A stretch of 64,000 nt of DNA from Plastoroseomonas hellenica (GTDB lineage Bacteria > Pseudomonadota > Alphaproteobacteria > Acetobacterales > Acetobacteraceae): the NCBI RefSeq assembly GCF_018129085.1, contig NZ_JAAGBB010000001.1:310001-374000 (forward strand), given 5' to 3'. The position numbers and the translations under genes were made by a program. Under the pieces are notes generated by a model that was not told where the DNA came from, ran no database searches, and worked only from the letters and a program-made list of their open reading frames with translations. Shown here one piece after another: positions 17,553-27,166 of this stretch (positions within the stretch are counted from its first letter, which is position 1; every line of letters begins with the position of its first letter).

Positions 17553-18932
17553 ATGAACCAGATGCCCCCTTCCGGGCTTGGCGGCAGCCACCAGAGCTTC
17601 ACGCGACCGCCGGGCACGCCACGCCTGCCGCGCATCGCCCGCGGCGAAGGCGTCTGGCTCTTCGACACCGATGGCAATCGCTATCTCGACGCCTCCTCCG
17701 GGCCGGTGGCGAGCAACCTCGGCCATGGTCATCCGCGGATCCTCGCGGCCATGGCAGCGCAGGCCCGCCAGGCCGTCTTCGCCTATCCGAGCCAGTTCGA
17801 AAGTGCGGCGAACATCGAGTTCAGCGACAGGCTCGCCCGCCTCGCCGGGCCGGGACTGGAGCGCGCCTGGGTCGTCTCCGGCGGATCCGAGGCGGTCGAG
17901 AGCGCCATCAAGTTTCTCCGCCAGCACGCTGTTGTCACCGGGCAGGGATCGCGCTGGAAGGTCATCGGCCGCCAGCCGGGCTACCACGGCAACACGCTCG
18001 GCGCGCTCGCCATTTCCGGCGACGATCATGCGCATGAGGTCTTCGGCCCCCTGCTGCAGGCCGTGCCGCGCGTCCCCGCGCCGCTCTCCTATCGCCTGCC
18101 ACCGAACCATACGGTCGAGACCTACGCCGCCGCCTGCGCCGCGGCGCTGGAGGCGGCGATCCTGCGCGAGGGGCCGGAGACGGTGCTCGCCTTCATCCTC
18201 GAGCCGGTGGGCGGGCTCGCGACCGGCGCCCTGGTCGCGCCGGCCGCCTATTACGAGGAGGTGCGGCGCATCTGCACGGGGCACGGGGTCGCGCTGATCT
18301 ATGACGAGGTGATGAGCGGCGCCGGACGGACGGGCAGGTTCCTCGCCGCGGATCACTGGCCGACGGCGCGACCCGACGTGGCGGTGCTCGCCAAGGGCCT
18401 TTCCGCTGGCTACGCGCCGATGGGCGCGGCGCTGTTCCCGGCGGCGATGGTGGACCGCATCGCCGCTGCCGGCGGTTTCATGCACGGCTTCACCTACAGC
18501 GCGCATGTGATGAACTGCGCGGTCGGCGCTGCCGTGTTGCGCGAGGTCGAGGAGGCCGATCTCACCGGCAATGCCGAGCGCATGGGCTGCCTGCTGCGGG
18601 CGAGGCTCGATGCGATCGCCGCGAACTCACCGATCATCGGCGAGGTGCGCGGGCTCGGCCTGCTGCTCGCGATGGAGCTGGTCGCGGACCGCGGCAGCAA
18701 GGCGATGATCCCGCTCGAGCGCGTGGCGCCGCAGCGGGTCGGCGAGCTCGCGCTGCGTCACGGGCTGGCGCTCTACTGCCGCCGCACCTCGCGCGGCGCC
18801 TATGGCGACTGGCTGATGGTCTCGCCGCCGCTGACCATCACCGCGGAAGAAGTCGGCGAGCTGTCCGACCGCCTGGCCGCGACGCTGGCCGAATTCACGG
18901 ATGAACTGCGTGCCGACGGCGTGATTGTCTGA
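17553..18932 (+). CDS. Aspartate aminotransferase family protein (class III, PLP-dependent)
   Basis: A 459-residue class III aminotransferase. Visible are the phosphate loop VVSGGSEAVESAIK at 107-120, the ring-stacking GYHGNTLGALAISG, Asp251 in LIYDEVMSGAGRTG contacting the PLP ring nitrogen, and the Schiff-base Lys281 in AVLAKGLSAGYAPMG. This is the omega-amino-acid/diamine transaminase clan, with pyruvate or 2-oxoglutarate as acceptor. ATG 17553 gives a normal N-terminus, although the frame is open to 17349. It is the first gene of an operon with a peptide-type binding protein and an N,N-dimethylformamidase-like protein, suggesting amine or amide catabolism. The substrate is unknown. Confidence 0.9.
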   Translation: MNQMPPSGLGGSHQSFTRPPGTPRLPRIARGEGVWLFDTDGNRYLDASSGPVASNLGHGHPRILAAMAAQARQAVFAYPSQFESAANIEFSDRLARLAGPGLERAWVVSGGSEAVESAIKFLRQHAVVTGQGSRWKVIGRQPGYHGNTLGALAISGDDHAHEVFGPLLQAVPRVPAPLSYRLPPNHTVETYAAACAAALEAAILREGPETVLAFILEPVGGLATGALVAPAAYYEEVRRICTGHGVALIYDEVMSGAGRTGRFLAADHWPTARPDVAVLAKGLSAGYAPMGAALFPAAMVDRIAAAGGFMHGFTYSAHVMNCAVGAAVLREVEEADLTGNAERMGCLLRARLDAIAANSPIIGEVRGLGLLLAMELVADRGSKAMIPLERVAPQRVGELALRHGLALYCRRTSRGAYGDWLMVSPPLTITAEEVGELSDRLAATLAEFTDELRADGVIV

Positions 18933-18950
18933 GGGCAAGAGGGGGATTGC

Positions 18951-20546
18951 ATGGCCATTCAACTCACCCGCCGCGCTGCGGCGCTCGGCACCGTGGCGGC
19001 ACTCGCCGCACCCGGCCTGTCGAAGGCGCAGCGCGGCGCCGATCCGCGCGTGCTGCGCTTCGTGCCGCAGGCCGCGCTGTCGAACCTCGATCCCATCGCC
19101 TCACTGGCGAGCGTCGCGGTCAACCACGGATACTATGTCTTCGATACGCTCTACGGCATCGACGCGCAGATGCGCCCGCAGCCCCAGATGGCCGAAGGCC
19201 ACAGCGTGTCGGAGGACGGGCTCGCCTGGACCATCCGCCTGCGCGAAGGCCTCCTGTTCCACGACGGCGAGCCCGTGCGGTCGCGGGATTGTGCGGCAAG
19301 CCTCCGGCGCTGGGGCAGCCGCGACACCTTCGGCCGCACCGTGGCGGCGGCCGTGCGCGAATACGAGACGCCGGACGACCGGACGCTCGTGATCCGCCTG
19401 AGCCGGCCTTTCCCCCTGATGCTCGACGCCATCGCCAAGGCCGGCACCTCGCCGGCCTTCATCATGCCCGAGCGCCTGGCGGAGACGGATCCGGTGCGGC
19501 CGGTGGCGGAGATGATCGGCTCCGGCCCCTATCGCTTCCTCGCCAATGAGTATGTCTCCGGCAGCCGCGCCGCCTATGCGCGCTTCGACCGTTACCGGCC
19601 GCGCCAGGAAGCGCCGGAATGGACCGCTGGCGGCAAGGTCGCGCATTTCGAGCGCGTCGAATGGCACATGATGCCGGATGCGGCGACGGCCTCGGCGGCG
19701 CTCCAGGCCGGTGAGGTCGACTGGTGGGAGCAGGTCGCTGCCGACCTGATTCCGATGCTGCGGCGCTCCCGCGACATCACGATCGCGAACGGCGACCCCG
19801 GTGGCTATCTGGGCGTGCTGCGCCTCAACCATCTGCATCCGCCTTTCGACAAGCCGGCGGTGCGGCGGGCGGTGCTCGCGGCGGTCAACCAGGCCGACTT
19901 CATGGCGGCGGTGACCAACAATGATCCGACCGCCTTCAACATCTGCCATTCCTTCTTCCCCTGCACCACGCCCTATGGCCGGGCGCCGTCGCCGGACCCG
20001 ATGGCCGCGCCGAGCCTTGAGCGTGCGCAGACCTTGCTGCGGGAGAGCGGCTATGCGGGCGAGCGCGTGGTCATGTTGAATCCCGCCGACTTCTCCTCCA
20101 TCGCGCCGCTCGGTTTGATCGGCCAAGACCTGCTCACCCGGATCGGCTTCAATGTGGAATTCGTCACCACGGACTGGGGCACGGTGCTGGGCCGCATGCT
20201 GAATCGCAATCCTCCCGCGCAAGGTGGTTGGAACGTCTTCCCGGTCTGGTGGACCGGCATGGGTATCGTGACGCCGACCCAGAATGCGCTGATCCGTGGC
20301 CAGGGCACCGCTGGCTGGAGCGGCTGGTACGAGAGCGCGGAGATGGAGGCGCTGAACGCCGAATGGCTCAGCGTGCCCGACGACGCCGCGCGGCTCGCGA
20401 TCGGCGCGCGCATGCAGGATCTCGCCTTCCGCGACGTGGCGAGCGTGCCGCTCGGCCAATTCTTCATCCGCACCGCCTATCGCCGCTCGCTCACCGGCCT
20501 GCTGGAAGGACCCCGCCCCGTGCCCTGGAACCTGCGCCGCGCATGA
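18951..20546 (+). CDS. ABC transporter substrate-binding protein, family 5 (peptide/nickel type)
   Basis: A 531-residue extracytoplasmic solute-binding protein. The signal peptide MAIQLTRRAAALGTVAALAA contains a twin Arg and is cleaved near SKAQ. The family-5 fold signatures are evident: LRFVPQAALSNLDPIAS at the mature N-terminus, LREGLLFHDGEPVRSRDCAA, SGPYRF, and a long C-terminal lobe with PVWWTG. No permease or ATPase genes of the transporter accompany it. It lies 18 bases after the aminotransferase, and its last codon overlaps the next gene (ATGA), so the amidase-like protein is translationally coupled to it. Its ligand is probably the substrate of the neighbouring enzymes (inference). 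Confidence 0.92.
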   Translation: MAIQLTRRAAALGTVAALAAPGLSKAQRGADPRVLRFVPQAALSNLDPIASLASVAVNHGYYVFDTLYGIDAQMRPQPQMAEGHSVSEDGLAWTIRLREGLLFHDGEPVRSRDCAASLRRWGSRDTFGRTVAAAVREYETPDDRTLVIRLSRPFPLMLDAIAKAGTSPAFIMPERLAETDPVRPVAEMIGSGPYRFLANEYVSGSRAAYARFDRYRPRQEAPEWTAGGKVAHFERVEWHMMPDAATASAALQAGEVDWWEQVAADLIPMLRRSRDITIANGDPGGYLGVLRLNHLHPPFDKPAVRRAVLAAVNQADFMAAVTNNDPTAFNICHSFFPCTTPYGRAPSPDPMAAPSLERAQTLLRESGYAGERVVMLNPADFSSIAPLGLIGQDLLTRIGFNVEFVTTDWGTVLGRMLNRNPPAQGGWNVFPVWWTGMGIVTPTQNALIRGQGTAGWSGWYESAEMEALNAEWLSVPDDAARLAIGARMQDLAFRDVASVPLGQFFIRTAYRRSLTGLLEGPRPVPWNLRRA

Positions 20547-22720
20547 TGGACCCGTTGCCGCCCGTCACGGGCTATCTCGACCGGCTGTCGCGGCGCCCGG
20601 GCGGGCGCTTCACCGCCCATGTCAGCCTCCGGGCACCGGGGCCGTGCCGGGTCAGGGTCGTGCGGGTGGTGTCCGCCGATCCCAATCCCGCGGGGCCGGG
20701 GATGGATCTGCGGCCAATGCCGGAGCTGCTGGACCTGAGCTTCGAGGGCCGGCACCAGCCGGTGCAACTCGGCTCCCATGCGCTGATCCACGGCGGCCCG
20801 CGCTTCGGCGCAGAGGAGCCGCGCTGCTGGTCCGCGCTGGTCTGGATGCGGGGCGAGCAGCCGGCGGCAACCGTACTCTCCGCCGAAGGCGGCGGCGGTG
20901 CCGTGGCGCTGCGTGCCGGCACCGCGGGCGCCGAGGCGGAGGTGACGCTCGGCGGCGCGACGCATCGCCTCGCCACCCAGCAGCCGCTTGCGCCGCGCGC
21001 ATGGCATCGCCTCTGGCTCGCGCATGATCCCGGCACGGGGCGGCTGCTGCTCGGCCAGACAGGCCCCGGCGGCGCGGCAACGGCGGAGATGCGCCTGCCC
21101 GCCGGCCCGATGCCGGCCGTGCAGGGCGTGCTCATCGCCGCACGCGGCATCGACGCGCCCTGCGATCACTTCACGGGCAAGATCGAGGCGCCGCTGGCCG
21201 CGGCTGCCTTCGCCGAATCCTGGCCATCGGCGCTGGACATCCCGCCAGTCGCCGCGGCCGCGATCCGCGCCCATTGGGACTTCGCCAGGAGCATCGGGAC
21301 CGACGCGGTGGCCGATATCGGACCCGATGCGCTGCACGGCACGCTGATGAACGCGCCGACCCAGGCGGTGGTCGGGGCTTGCTGGAGCGGCCGGGAGACC
21401 TGCTGGCGCCATGCGGCCGAAGACTATGCGGCCATCCACTTCCATGCCGACGACATCGAGGATTGCCGCTGGGCGCCGTCCTTCCATTTCGACGTGCCGG
21501 ACGGCATGGCGAGCGGCTGCTACGCCTTCCATCTGACGGCGGAGGGCGGCGAGGACTGGCTGCCCTTTTACGTGCTGCCGCCGCGCGGGCGTGCCACCGC
21601 GCCGGTCGCCTTCCTCGCCTCCACCTTCACCTATCAGGCCTATGCGAACCACGCCCGCGGCAATGCCGATGCGGCCTATCACGCGCGCGTCGCCGACTGG
21701 GGCGCCTATCCGCACAATCCCGACCAGGTGCGCGGCTTCGGCTTCTCGACCTACAACCGCCACCCCGATGGCAGCGGCATCGCGCTCTCGTCGCGGCTGC
21801 GGCCCATCCTGACGATGCGGCCGGGCTATCTGACCTTCAACGACGCGCGCGGCTCCGGCCTCCGGCACTACCCGGCCGACACGCATCTGCTGGCCTGGCT
21901 GGAGGCGCAGGGTATCGCCTTCGACGTCATCACCGACGAGGACCTCGACGATGAAGGGCCAGGGCTGATCGCGCCCTATCGCGCCCTGCTCACCGGTTCG
22001 CATCCCGAATACCACACTGACCGCATGCTCGATGCGCTGACCGATTATCGCGATGGGGGCGGCAAGCTGCTTTACCTCGGCGGCAATGGCTTCTACTGGC
22101 GCATCGCCCGCGATCCCGCGCGGCCGCATCTGATCGAGGTCCGCCGCGCCGAGGGCGGGATTCGCGCCTGGGACGCGGAGCCGGGCGAGTACCACCACCA
22201 GCTCGACGGGCAGCTCGGCGGGTTGTGGCGGCGGAACCGCCGGCCACCGCAGATGCTGGTTGGCGTGGGCTTCTCCGCCCAGGGGCTGTTCGAGGGGACG
22301 CATTTCCGGCGCCTGCCGGATTCCCACGCCCCGGAGCATGCCTGGATCATGGAAGGCGTGCCCGAGCAGTTCGGGGATACCGGGCTGTCCGGCGGCGGCG
22401 GCGCCGGCTTCGAGCTGGACCGCGCCGACGTTCGGCTGGGAACGCCGCCCGAGGCCGCGATCCTCGCCCGGTCGGGGCCGCCACCTTCCTCCTTCGTCAC
22501 CGTGCCGGAGGAACTTCTGTCGCATGTCGCGACGGTGACGGGCGAGCGCCCCGCGGATCTGCAGCGGGGCGAGATCGTCTATTTCACCACTCCCGGCGGC
22601 GGCGCGGTCTTCTCCGTGGGCTCCATCACCTTCTGCGGCAGCCTCTGGGATGGCCAGGCCTTTGCCGGCCCGGTCTCGCGCCTGCTGGAGAATGTTCTGC
22701 GGCGCTTCATGGCGCCGTAG
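20543..22720 (+). CDS. N,N-dimethylformamidase large (beta) subunit-like protein
   Basis: A 725-residue protein that I recognise as related to the DMFase large subunit. The N-terminal part (about 70-230) looks like a LamG/concanavalin-type beta sandwich (WSALVWMRGEQP ... IAARGIDAPCDHFTGKIEAP). The C-terminal half contains STFTYQAYANHARGN at 360-374, FGFSTYNRHPDGSG at 399-412, TGSHPEYHTDRMLDAL at 484-499, and GGKLLYLGGNGFYWR. From memory, characterised DMFase uses two Tyr and one Glu on a mononuclear iron; Tyr364, Tyr404 and Glu489 are plausible equivalents, to be confirmed by alignment. ATG 20543 overlaps the upstream stop. No small-subunit gene is present. The stop codon TAG runs straight into a dispersed repeat. 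Confidence 0.82.
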   Translation: MMDPLPPVTGYLDRLSRRPGGRFTAHVSLRAPGPCRVRVVRVVSADPNPAGPGMDLRPMPELLDLSFEGRHQPVQLGSHALIHGGPRFGAEEPRCWSALVWMRGEQPAATVLSAEGGGGAVALRAGTAGAEAEVTLGGATHRLATQQPLAPRAWHRLWLAHDPGTGRLLLGQTGPGGAATAEMRLPAGPMPAVQGVLIAARGIDAPCDHFTGKIEAPLAAAAFAESWPSALDIPPVAAAAIRAHWDFARSIGTDAVADIGPDALHGTLMNAPTQAVVGACWSGRETCWRHAAEDYAAIHFHADDIEDCRWAPSFHFDVPDGMASGCYAFHLTAEGGEDWLPFYVLPPRGRATAPVAFLASTFTYQAYANHARGNADAAYHARVADWGAYPHNPDQVRGFGFSTYNRHPDGSGIALSSRLRPILTMRPGYLTFNDARGSGLRHYPADTHLLAWLEAQGIAFDVITDEDLDDEGPGLIAPYRALLTGSHPEYHTDRMLDALTDYRDGGGKLLYLGGNGFYWRIARDPARPHLIEVRRAEGGIRAWDAEPGEYHHQLDGQLGGLWRRNRRPPQMLVGVGFSAQGLFEGTHFRRLPDSHAPEHAWIMEGVPEQFGDTGLSGGGGAGFELDRADVRLGTPPEAAILARSGPPPSSFVTVPEELLSHVATVTGERPADLQRGEIVYFTTPGGGAVFSVGSITFCGSLWDGQAFAGPVSRLLENVLRRFMAP

Positions 22721-22819
22721 AGTGTGATGATTCGAGGCGGCATCGCCGAAAAGTCTGAATCACGCGATCAAACAAGGGTTGGAACATGATGCGTGAGCGC
22801 TTGCGAGCGCATCATGCTC
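22719..22819. repeat. Dispersed palindromic repeat, family 1 (copy 1)
   Basis: About 101 bp beginning AGAGTGTGATGATTCGAGG inside the TAG stop of the preceding gene and ending with a hairpin ATGATGCG-N11-CGCATCAT. The interior contains the block CGCCGAAAAGTCTGAATCAC. It is nearly identical to the copy at 52168-52269 and related to those at 36362 and 57729. It fills the gap between convergent genes. Confidence 0.85.
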
Positions 22820-22840
22820 CAGCTGTCCGGAGGGGCGCCG

Positions 22841-23821
22841 CTACTCCGGCTGCACGCCCGCCGCGCGCAGGATCGCCGTGTAGCGCTCGACACCCTCGCG
22901 GACCAGAGTGATCACCTGCGCCGAGGTCTCGAAGCCCGCCCGCGGCGCGACCCCGGCCAGCTCATTGAGCTTCGCGACATTCTGCTGGATCGCGCCTCGG
23001 AAAGCGGCGCCCAGCGCGGCGACCACGGGCGCCGGCGTGCCGGCGGGGGCGAGGATGGGGAAGAACTCCTCATGGATCAGCCCGGGCAGGCCGGCCTCGG
23101 GCGCGCTCGGCACGTCGGGCAGCGCCGGGCTGCGCTGCTCCGCCAGCACCGCGAGCGCGCGCAGCGCCCCGCCACGGACCTGCCCGATCGAGGAGGCCAT
23201 CGTCGGCGCGCCGATCTGCGCTTCTCCGGCGACCAATGCTGCGACGCTCGGGCCGCCGCCGCGGTAATGCACCAGCTCGGCCTCCACCCCGGCGACGGAG
23301 CGGTATAGTTCCGCCCCGACGTGCACGCCGCTGCCGGTACCGGCCGTGGCGATGTTGTAGCGGCCCGGCGCGGCCTTCAGCAGCGCCAGCAGTTCCTGCG
23401 CCGTCCGGGCCGGAAGCTGCGGATTGACGACAAGCACATATGGCGAGAAGCCGGCCACCGCCACGCCGACAAAATCGTCGACGGCGTTGTAGGGCATGCG
23501 CGCGACGATCGCCGGCACCGTGGAATGCGAGCTGTTGATCAGCACCGTGTAGCCATCCGGTGCCGAGCGCGCGACATGCTCGGAGCCGATCACGCTGCCG
23601 GCGCCGGCGCGATTCTCGATGACGACCGTCTGGCCGAGCGCCTGGCTTGCCGATTCCGCGATGATCCGCCCGACGATGTCGTTCGAGCCGCCGGGGGCGA
23701 AGGGGACGATCATCCGGATCGGCCGCGTTGGCCGCCAAGCTTGCGTGGACTGTGCACGGACGACTGACGGCGCCAGCCCGGCGGTAAGGGCGAGCGACAG
23801 GGCTTCGCGGCGAGTCTGCAT
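22841..23821 (-). CDS. Bug family tripartite tricarboxylate transporter substrate-binding protein
   Basis: A 326-residue TctC/Bug periplasmic binding protein. The start ATG 23821 gives MQTRREALSLALTAGLAPSV, a signal with a twin-Arg pair ending VVRAQ. The mature part begins with RPIRMIVPFAPGGSNDIVGR, the usual binding signature. The frame is open upstream to 24154 through the tRNA gene, which rules out the longer form. It is convergent with the DMFase-like gene, so co-transcription with that operon is excluded, and no tctAB genes are nearby. Orphan Bug proteins are abundant in this type of genome. Ligand unknown. Confidence 0.9.
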   Translation of the reverse strand: MQTRREALSLALTAGLAPSVVRAQSTQAWRPTRPIRMIVPFAPGGSNDIVGRIIAESASQALGQTVVIENRAGAGSVIGSEHVARSAPDGYTVLINSSHSTVPAIVARMPYNAVDDFVGVAVAGFSPYVLVVNPQLPARTAQELLALLKAAPGRYNIATAGTGSGVHVGAELYRSVAGVEAELVHYRGGGPSVAALVAGEAQIGAPTMASSIGQVRGGALRALAVLAEQRSPALPDVPSAPEAGLPGLIHEEFFPILAPAGTPAPVVAALGAAFRGAIQQNVAKLNELAGVAPRAGFETSAQVITLVREGVERYTAILRAAGVQPE

Positions 23822-24054
23822 TGGACGTCTCCCAGTTTCGGCCGTGCAACACCCTGAAGGGGCGCGCATCGCGGTGCTTTTGCCCGGACCATACCGCGAC
23901 CGGGAATAAACGACATCATCTCCGTGAGTATTGGGCAGGGATGACCGTCTGCTGGCCCGGGGTTCGCGTCGGCGGTACCGAAGATCACGAAGGGGCGCCT
24001 GGCCGCTTTCGCAGCGCGTGCAGGGTTGGTGTGGCCGCCGCGAGCAAACAAAAA

Positions 24055-24145
24055 TGGCGGATGGGGTGGGATTCGAACCCACGATACGCTTTTGACGTAT
24101 ACGCACTTTCCAGGCGCGCGCCTTCGACCGCTCGGCCACCCATCC
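24055..24145 (-). tRNA. tRNA-Ser (anticodon GGA)
   Basis: Read on the minus strand, the acceptor stem GGATGGG pairs with CCCATCC, followed by discriminator G and an encoded CCA (24055-24057). TGGCCGAG starts the D arm. The anticodon GGA at 24109-24111 sits in CCTGGAAAG, a long variable arm (TATACGTCAAAAGCGTAT) marks a class II tRNA, and GGTTCGAATCCC forms the T arm. A T-rich run follows the 3' end. Serine identity is supported by the long arm and the GGA anticodon. Confidence 0.95.
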
Positions 24146-24226
24146 GCAAGGCATCCGTCATCCGGGCGCCGTAAGGGCGCGGACCATAATCAGGCCGCGC
24201 CCTTGCATCAACCCACCTCTATCAAA

Positions 24227-25204
24227 CTAGTCGGCGTATTGTCCGGCCGCCTGGATCAGTGGCCGCCACTTCTCGATTTCGGCCAGCCAGAAGGCCCGGT
24301 GCGCCGCCGGCGTCGCCTGGTCCTGCGCCACCGGCGCGGTGCCGAGCTCATTGAAGCGCGTGATCAGCCGCTGGTCCCTGAGCGCCGCCTGCAGGGCCTG
24401 GGACAGGCGCTGGATCACCGGTGCGGGCGTGCCGCGCGGCGCATAGAGGCCGTGCCAGATCGTCACCTCCAGCCCCTGCAGCCCGGCCTCGGCCGCGGTC
24501 GGCACATCGGGCAGCGCCGAGACCCGTTCCCGCGTCGTCACCGCGAAGACCTTCACCGCGCGGGCGCGGATCTGCTCGGTGGTGTTGGTCGTCTGGTCGC
24601 ACATCAGGTCGACGCGGCCGCCCAGGATCTCCTGCATGGCCGGGCCGGTGCCGCGGAAGGGGACGGTCGTCATCGCCGCCTCGATGCGACTCATCAGCAG
24701 CAGGCCGCAGAGGTGGCTGGCCGCGCCGATGCCGGCATTGGCGTAGTTGAGCTGGTCGCGCCGCTGGCGCATCACCGCCACCGCCTCGGCCAGGGTATTG
24801 GCCGGGAAGTCGGGGCGCGCGATCAGCGTCATCGGCACCTCGGTGATCAGGCCGATCGGCTCGAAGCCGTTCACGGGGTCGTAGGGCAGGCGGCGATAGA
24901 GCGCCGGCGTCGTCGCCATGCCGATGTGGTGCAGCAGCAGCGTGTAGCCATCCGGCCGGGCCTGCGCCACGCGATTGGCGCCAAGCGTGCCGCCGGCGCC
25001 GCCGACATTCTCGACCACCACGTTCTGGCCGAGGTCGCGGCCCATGACCTCGGCGACCAGCCGCGACACCGTGTCGGTCGGCCCGCCGGCCGCGAAGGGC
25101 ACCACGATGCTGATCGGACGCGTGGGATATTGCTGGGCCGCGGCAGGAGCAGCGGCGAGCGCGCCAAGTGCCAGCGCACCCAGCAGGCGACGGGTCGGGG
25201 ACAT
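24227..25204 (-). CDS. Bug family tripartite tricarboxylate transporter substrate-binding protein
   Basis: A 325-residue Bug protein. The signal peptide is MSPTRRLLGALALGALAAAP, cleaved near AAAQQ. The mature start YPTRPISIVVPFAAGGPTDT is the family binding signature, and the middle contains YANAGIGAASHLCG and a ligand-loop region TTVPFRGTGPAMQEILGG. It is co-oriented with lepA upstream (lepA stop at 25260, this start at 25204), so it may be transcribed with lepA, but the two have no functional link. Ligand unknown. Confidence 0.9.
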   Translation of the reverse strand: MSPTRRLLGALALGALAAAPAAAQQYPTRPISIVVPFAAGGPTDTVSRLVAEVMGRDLGQNVVVENVGGAGGTLGANRVAQARPDGYTLLLHHIGMATTPALYRRLPYDPVNGFEPIGLITEVPMTLIARPDFPANTLAEAVAVMRQRRDQLNYANAGIGAASHLCGLLLMSRIEAAMTTVPFRGTGPAMQEILGGRVDLMCDQTTNTTEQIRARAVKVFAVTTRERVSALPDVPTAAEAGLQGLEVTIWHGLYAPRGTPAPVIQRLSQALQAALRDQRLITRFNELGTAPVAQDQATPAAHRAFWLAEIEKWRPLIQAAGQYAD

Positions 25205-25240
25205 GGTTCCTTGTTTCCTCCGGCTTATTCGAGTTCCGAA

Positions 25241-25272
25241 TCAGGCATCCATCCTGGATTCAGGCATCCATC
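25241..25272. repeat. Short direct repeat spanning the lepA stop codon
   Basis: TCAGGCATCCATC occurs at 25241-25253 and again at 25260-25272 with a 19-base period. The second copy is the lepA stop and last codons. It looks like a small slippage duplication of the gene end. Confidence 0.7.
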
Positions 25273-27065
25273 TTGAGCGCGGCGATGAAGGCGCTCTGTG
25301 GTATTTCCACCTTGCCGAACTGCCGCATGCGCTTCTTGCCCTCCTTCTGCTTGTCGAGGAGTTTGCGCTTGCGGCTGATGTCGCCGCCATAACATTTTGC
25401 GGTGACATCCTTGGACATGGCGCTGATCGTCTCGCGCGCGATCACGCGCCCGCCGATCGCCGCCTGAATGGGGATCTTGAAGAGCTGGCGGGGAATCAGC
25501 TCCTTCAGCTTCTCGCAGATCGACCGCCCGCGCCGGTCGGCCTGGCTGCGATGCGCCATGAAGGACAGCGCGTCCACCGGCTCCGCATTCACCAGGATGC
25601 TGATCTTCACGAGGTCGCCCGCCTCATAGCCGTCCATCGCATAGTCGAAGGAGGCGTAGCCGCGGCTCACGGACTTCAGCCGGTCGTAGAAATCGAACAC
25701 CACCTCGTTCAGCGGCAGCCGGTAGACCGCCATGGCGCGGTTGCCGACATAGGTCAGCTCCACCTGCTGCCCACGCCGCTCCGAGCACAGCGTCAGGATC
25801 GAGCCGAGATACTCGTCCGGCACCATGATGGTCGCCTTGATCCACGGCTCCTCGATGGTGTCGATCAGCGACGGGTCCGGCATGTCGGCCGGGTTGTGCA
25901 GGTCGCTCAGCTCGCCCTTGGTGCTGCGGATCTTGTAGACAACCGAAGGCGCGGTCGCGATCAGGTCCAGGTCGAACTCGCGCGACAGCCGCTCCTGGAT
26001 GATCTCGAGGTGCAGCAGGCCAAGGAAGCCGCAGCGATAACCGAAGCCGAGTGCGGCGCTCGACTCCGCCTCGAAGTGGAAGCTGGCATCGTTCAACCTG
26101 AGCTTGCCCAAGGATTCGCGCAGCTTCTCGAAATCAGCGGCATCGACCGGATAGAGGCCGCACCACACCACCGGGACGCTCGGCTTGAAACCTGGCAGCG
26201 CTTCGGTGGCCGGGTTGCGGTCATCGGTCAGCGTGTCGCCGACATTGGTGTCCGCGACCGTCTTAATGGCCGCGGTAACATAGCCCATCTCGCCCGGGCC
26301 GAGGCTGTCCACCGCCACCATCTTCGGCGTGAAGACGCCGACCTGCTCGACGACGTGGGTCTGGCCCTTGGCCATCATGCGGATTTTCTGGCCGCGCCGC
26401 AGATGGCCGTCCTTCACCCGCACCAGCACGACGACGCCGAGATAGGGGTCGTACCAACTGTCGACCAGCAGCGCGGTCAAGGTCTTGCTCGCGTCGCCGC
26501 TGGGCGGCGGCAGCCGCGTCACGATCGCTTCCAGCACGCCTTCGATATTGAGGCCGGTCTTGGCGCTGATCTCGACGGCGTCATCGGCCGGCAGCCCGAC
26601 CACATCCTCGATCTGCTGGCGTACCCGATCCGGCTCGGCCGCCGGCAGGTCGACCTTGTTCAGGATCGGCACGATCTCATGCCCGGCATCGATCGCCTGG
26701 TAGACATTGGCCAGCGTCTGCGCCTCGACCCCCTGGGAGGCATCGACCACGAGCAGGGAGCCTTCGCAGGCAGCGAGGCTGCGGCTCACCTCATAGGCGA
26801 AGTCGACATGGCCCGGCGTGTCCATCAGGTTGAGGACGTAGGTTTTGCCGTCCTTGGCCGGATAGGTCAGGCGCACGGTCTGCGCCTTGATGGTGATGCC
26901 GCGCTCCTTCTCGATATCCATGTTGTCGAGGACCTGTTCGGTCATCTCGCGCGCGGAAAGGCCGCCGGTGAGCTGGATCAGGCGGTCGGCGAGCGTCGAC
27001 TTCCCATGGTCGATATGGGCGATGATGGAGAAGTTGCGGATCAGGCTGAGCGGCGTGTCGGTCAT
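25260..27065 (-). CDS. lepA: Translation elongation factor 4 (LepA)
   Basis: A 601-residue translational GTPase that back-translocates or remodels stalled ribosomes. G1 is [10 protein letters not shown]2 is in [12 protein letters not shown]3 is DTPGHVDF, and G4 is NKVDLP. Domains II, III and V follow, together with the LepA-specific C-terminal domain ending [23 protein letters not shown] 27065 gives [20 protein letters not shown], as in other LepA proteins; the frame is open further upstream by chance. The length is typical. It is followed by a Bug gene 55 bases downstream and preceded by another Bug gene in the same direction. Confidence 0.97.
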   Translation of the reverse strand: MTDTPLSLIRNFSIIAHIDHGKSTLADRLIQLTGGLSAREMTEQVLDNMDIEKERGITIKAQTVRLTYPAKDGKTYVLNLMDTPGHVDFAYEVSRSLAACEGSLLVVDASQGVEAQTLANVYQAIDAGHEIVPILNKVDLPAAEPDRVRQQIEDVVGLPADDAVEISAKTGLNIEGVLEAIVTRLPPPSGDASKTLTALLVDSWYDPYLGVVVLVRVKDGHLRRGQKIRMMAKGQTHVVEQVGVFTPKMVAVDSLGPGEMGYVTAAIKTVADTNVGDTLTDDRNPATEALPGFKPSVPVVWCGLYPVDAADFEKLRESLGKLRLNDASFHFEAESSAALGFGYRCGFLGLLHLEIIQERLSREFDLDLIATAPSVVYKIRSTKGELSDLHNPADMPDPSLIDTIEEPWIKATIMVPDEYLGSILTLCSERRGQQVELTYVGNRAMAVYRLPLNEVVFDFYDRLKSVSRGYASFDYAMDGYEAGDLVKISILVNAEPVDALSFMAHRSQADRRGRSICEKLKELIPRQLFKIPIQAAIGGRVIARETISAMSKDVTAKCYGGDISRKRKLLDKQKEGKKRMRQFGKVEIPQSAFIAALKMDA

Positions 27066-27166
27066 GGGCTTCCGGGAGCGGGGGCGGGCGCGGGCTCGTC
27101 CGCCGGCGTTCTGTCGGGTCAGATAGTGCAAAAGCGCCGGAAATCAAAGCCGTGCCTGCGATCCCG

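Noticed and set aside
23822-24154. 111-codon extension of the Bug gene at 22841
   Set aside because: Would read through the tRNA-Ser gene and bury the signal peptide internally.
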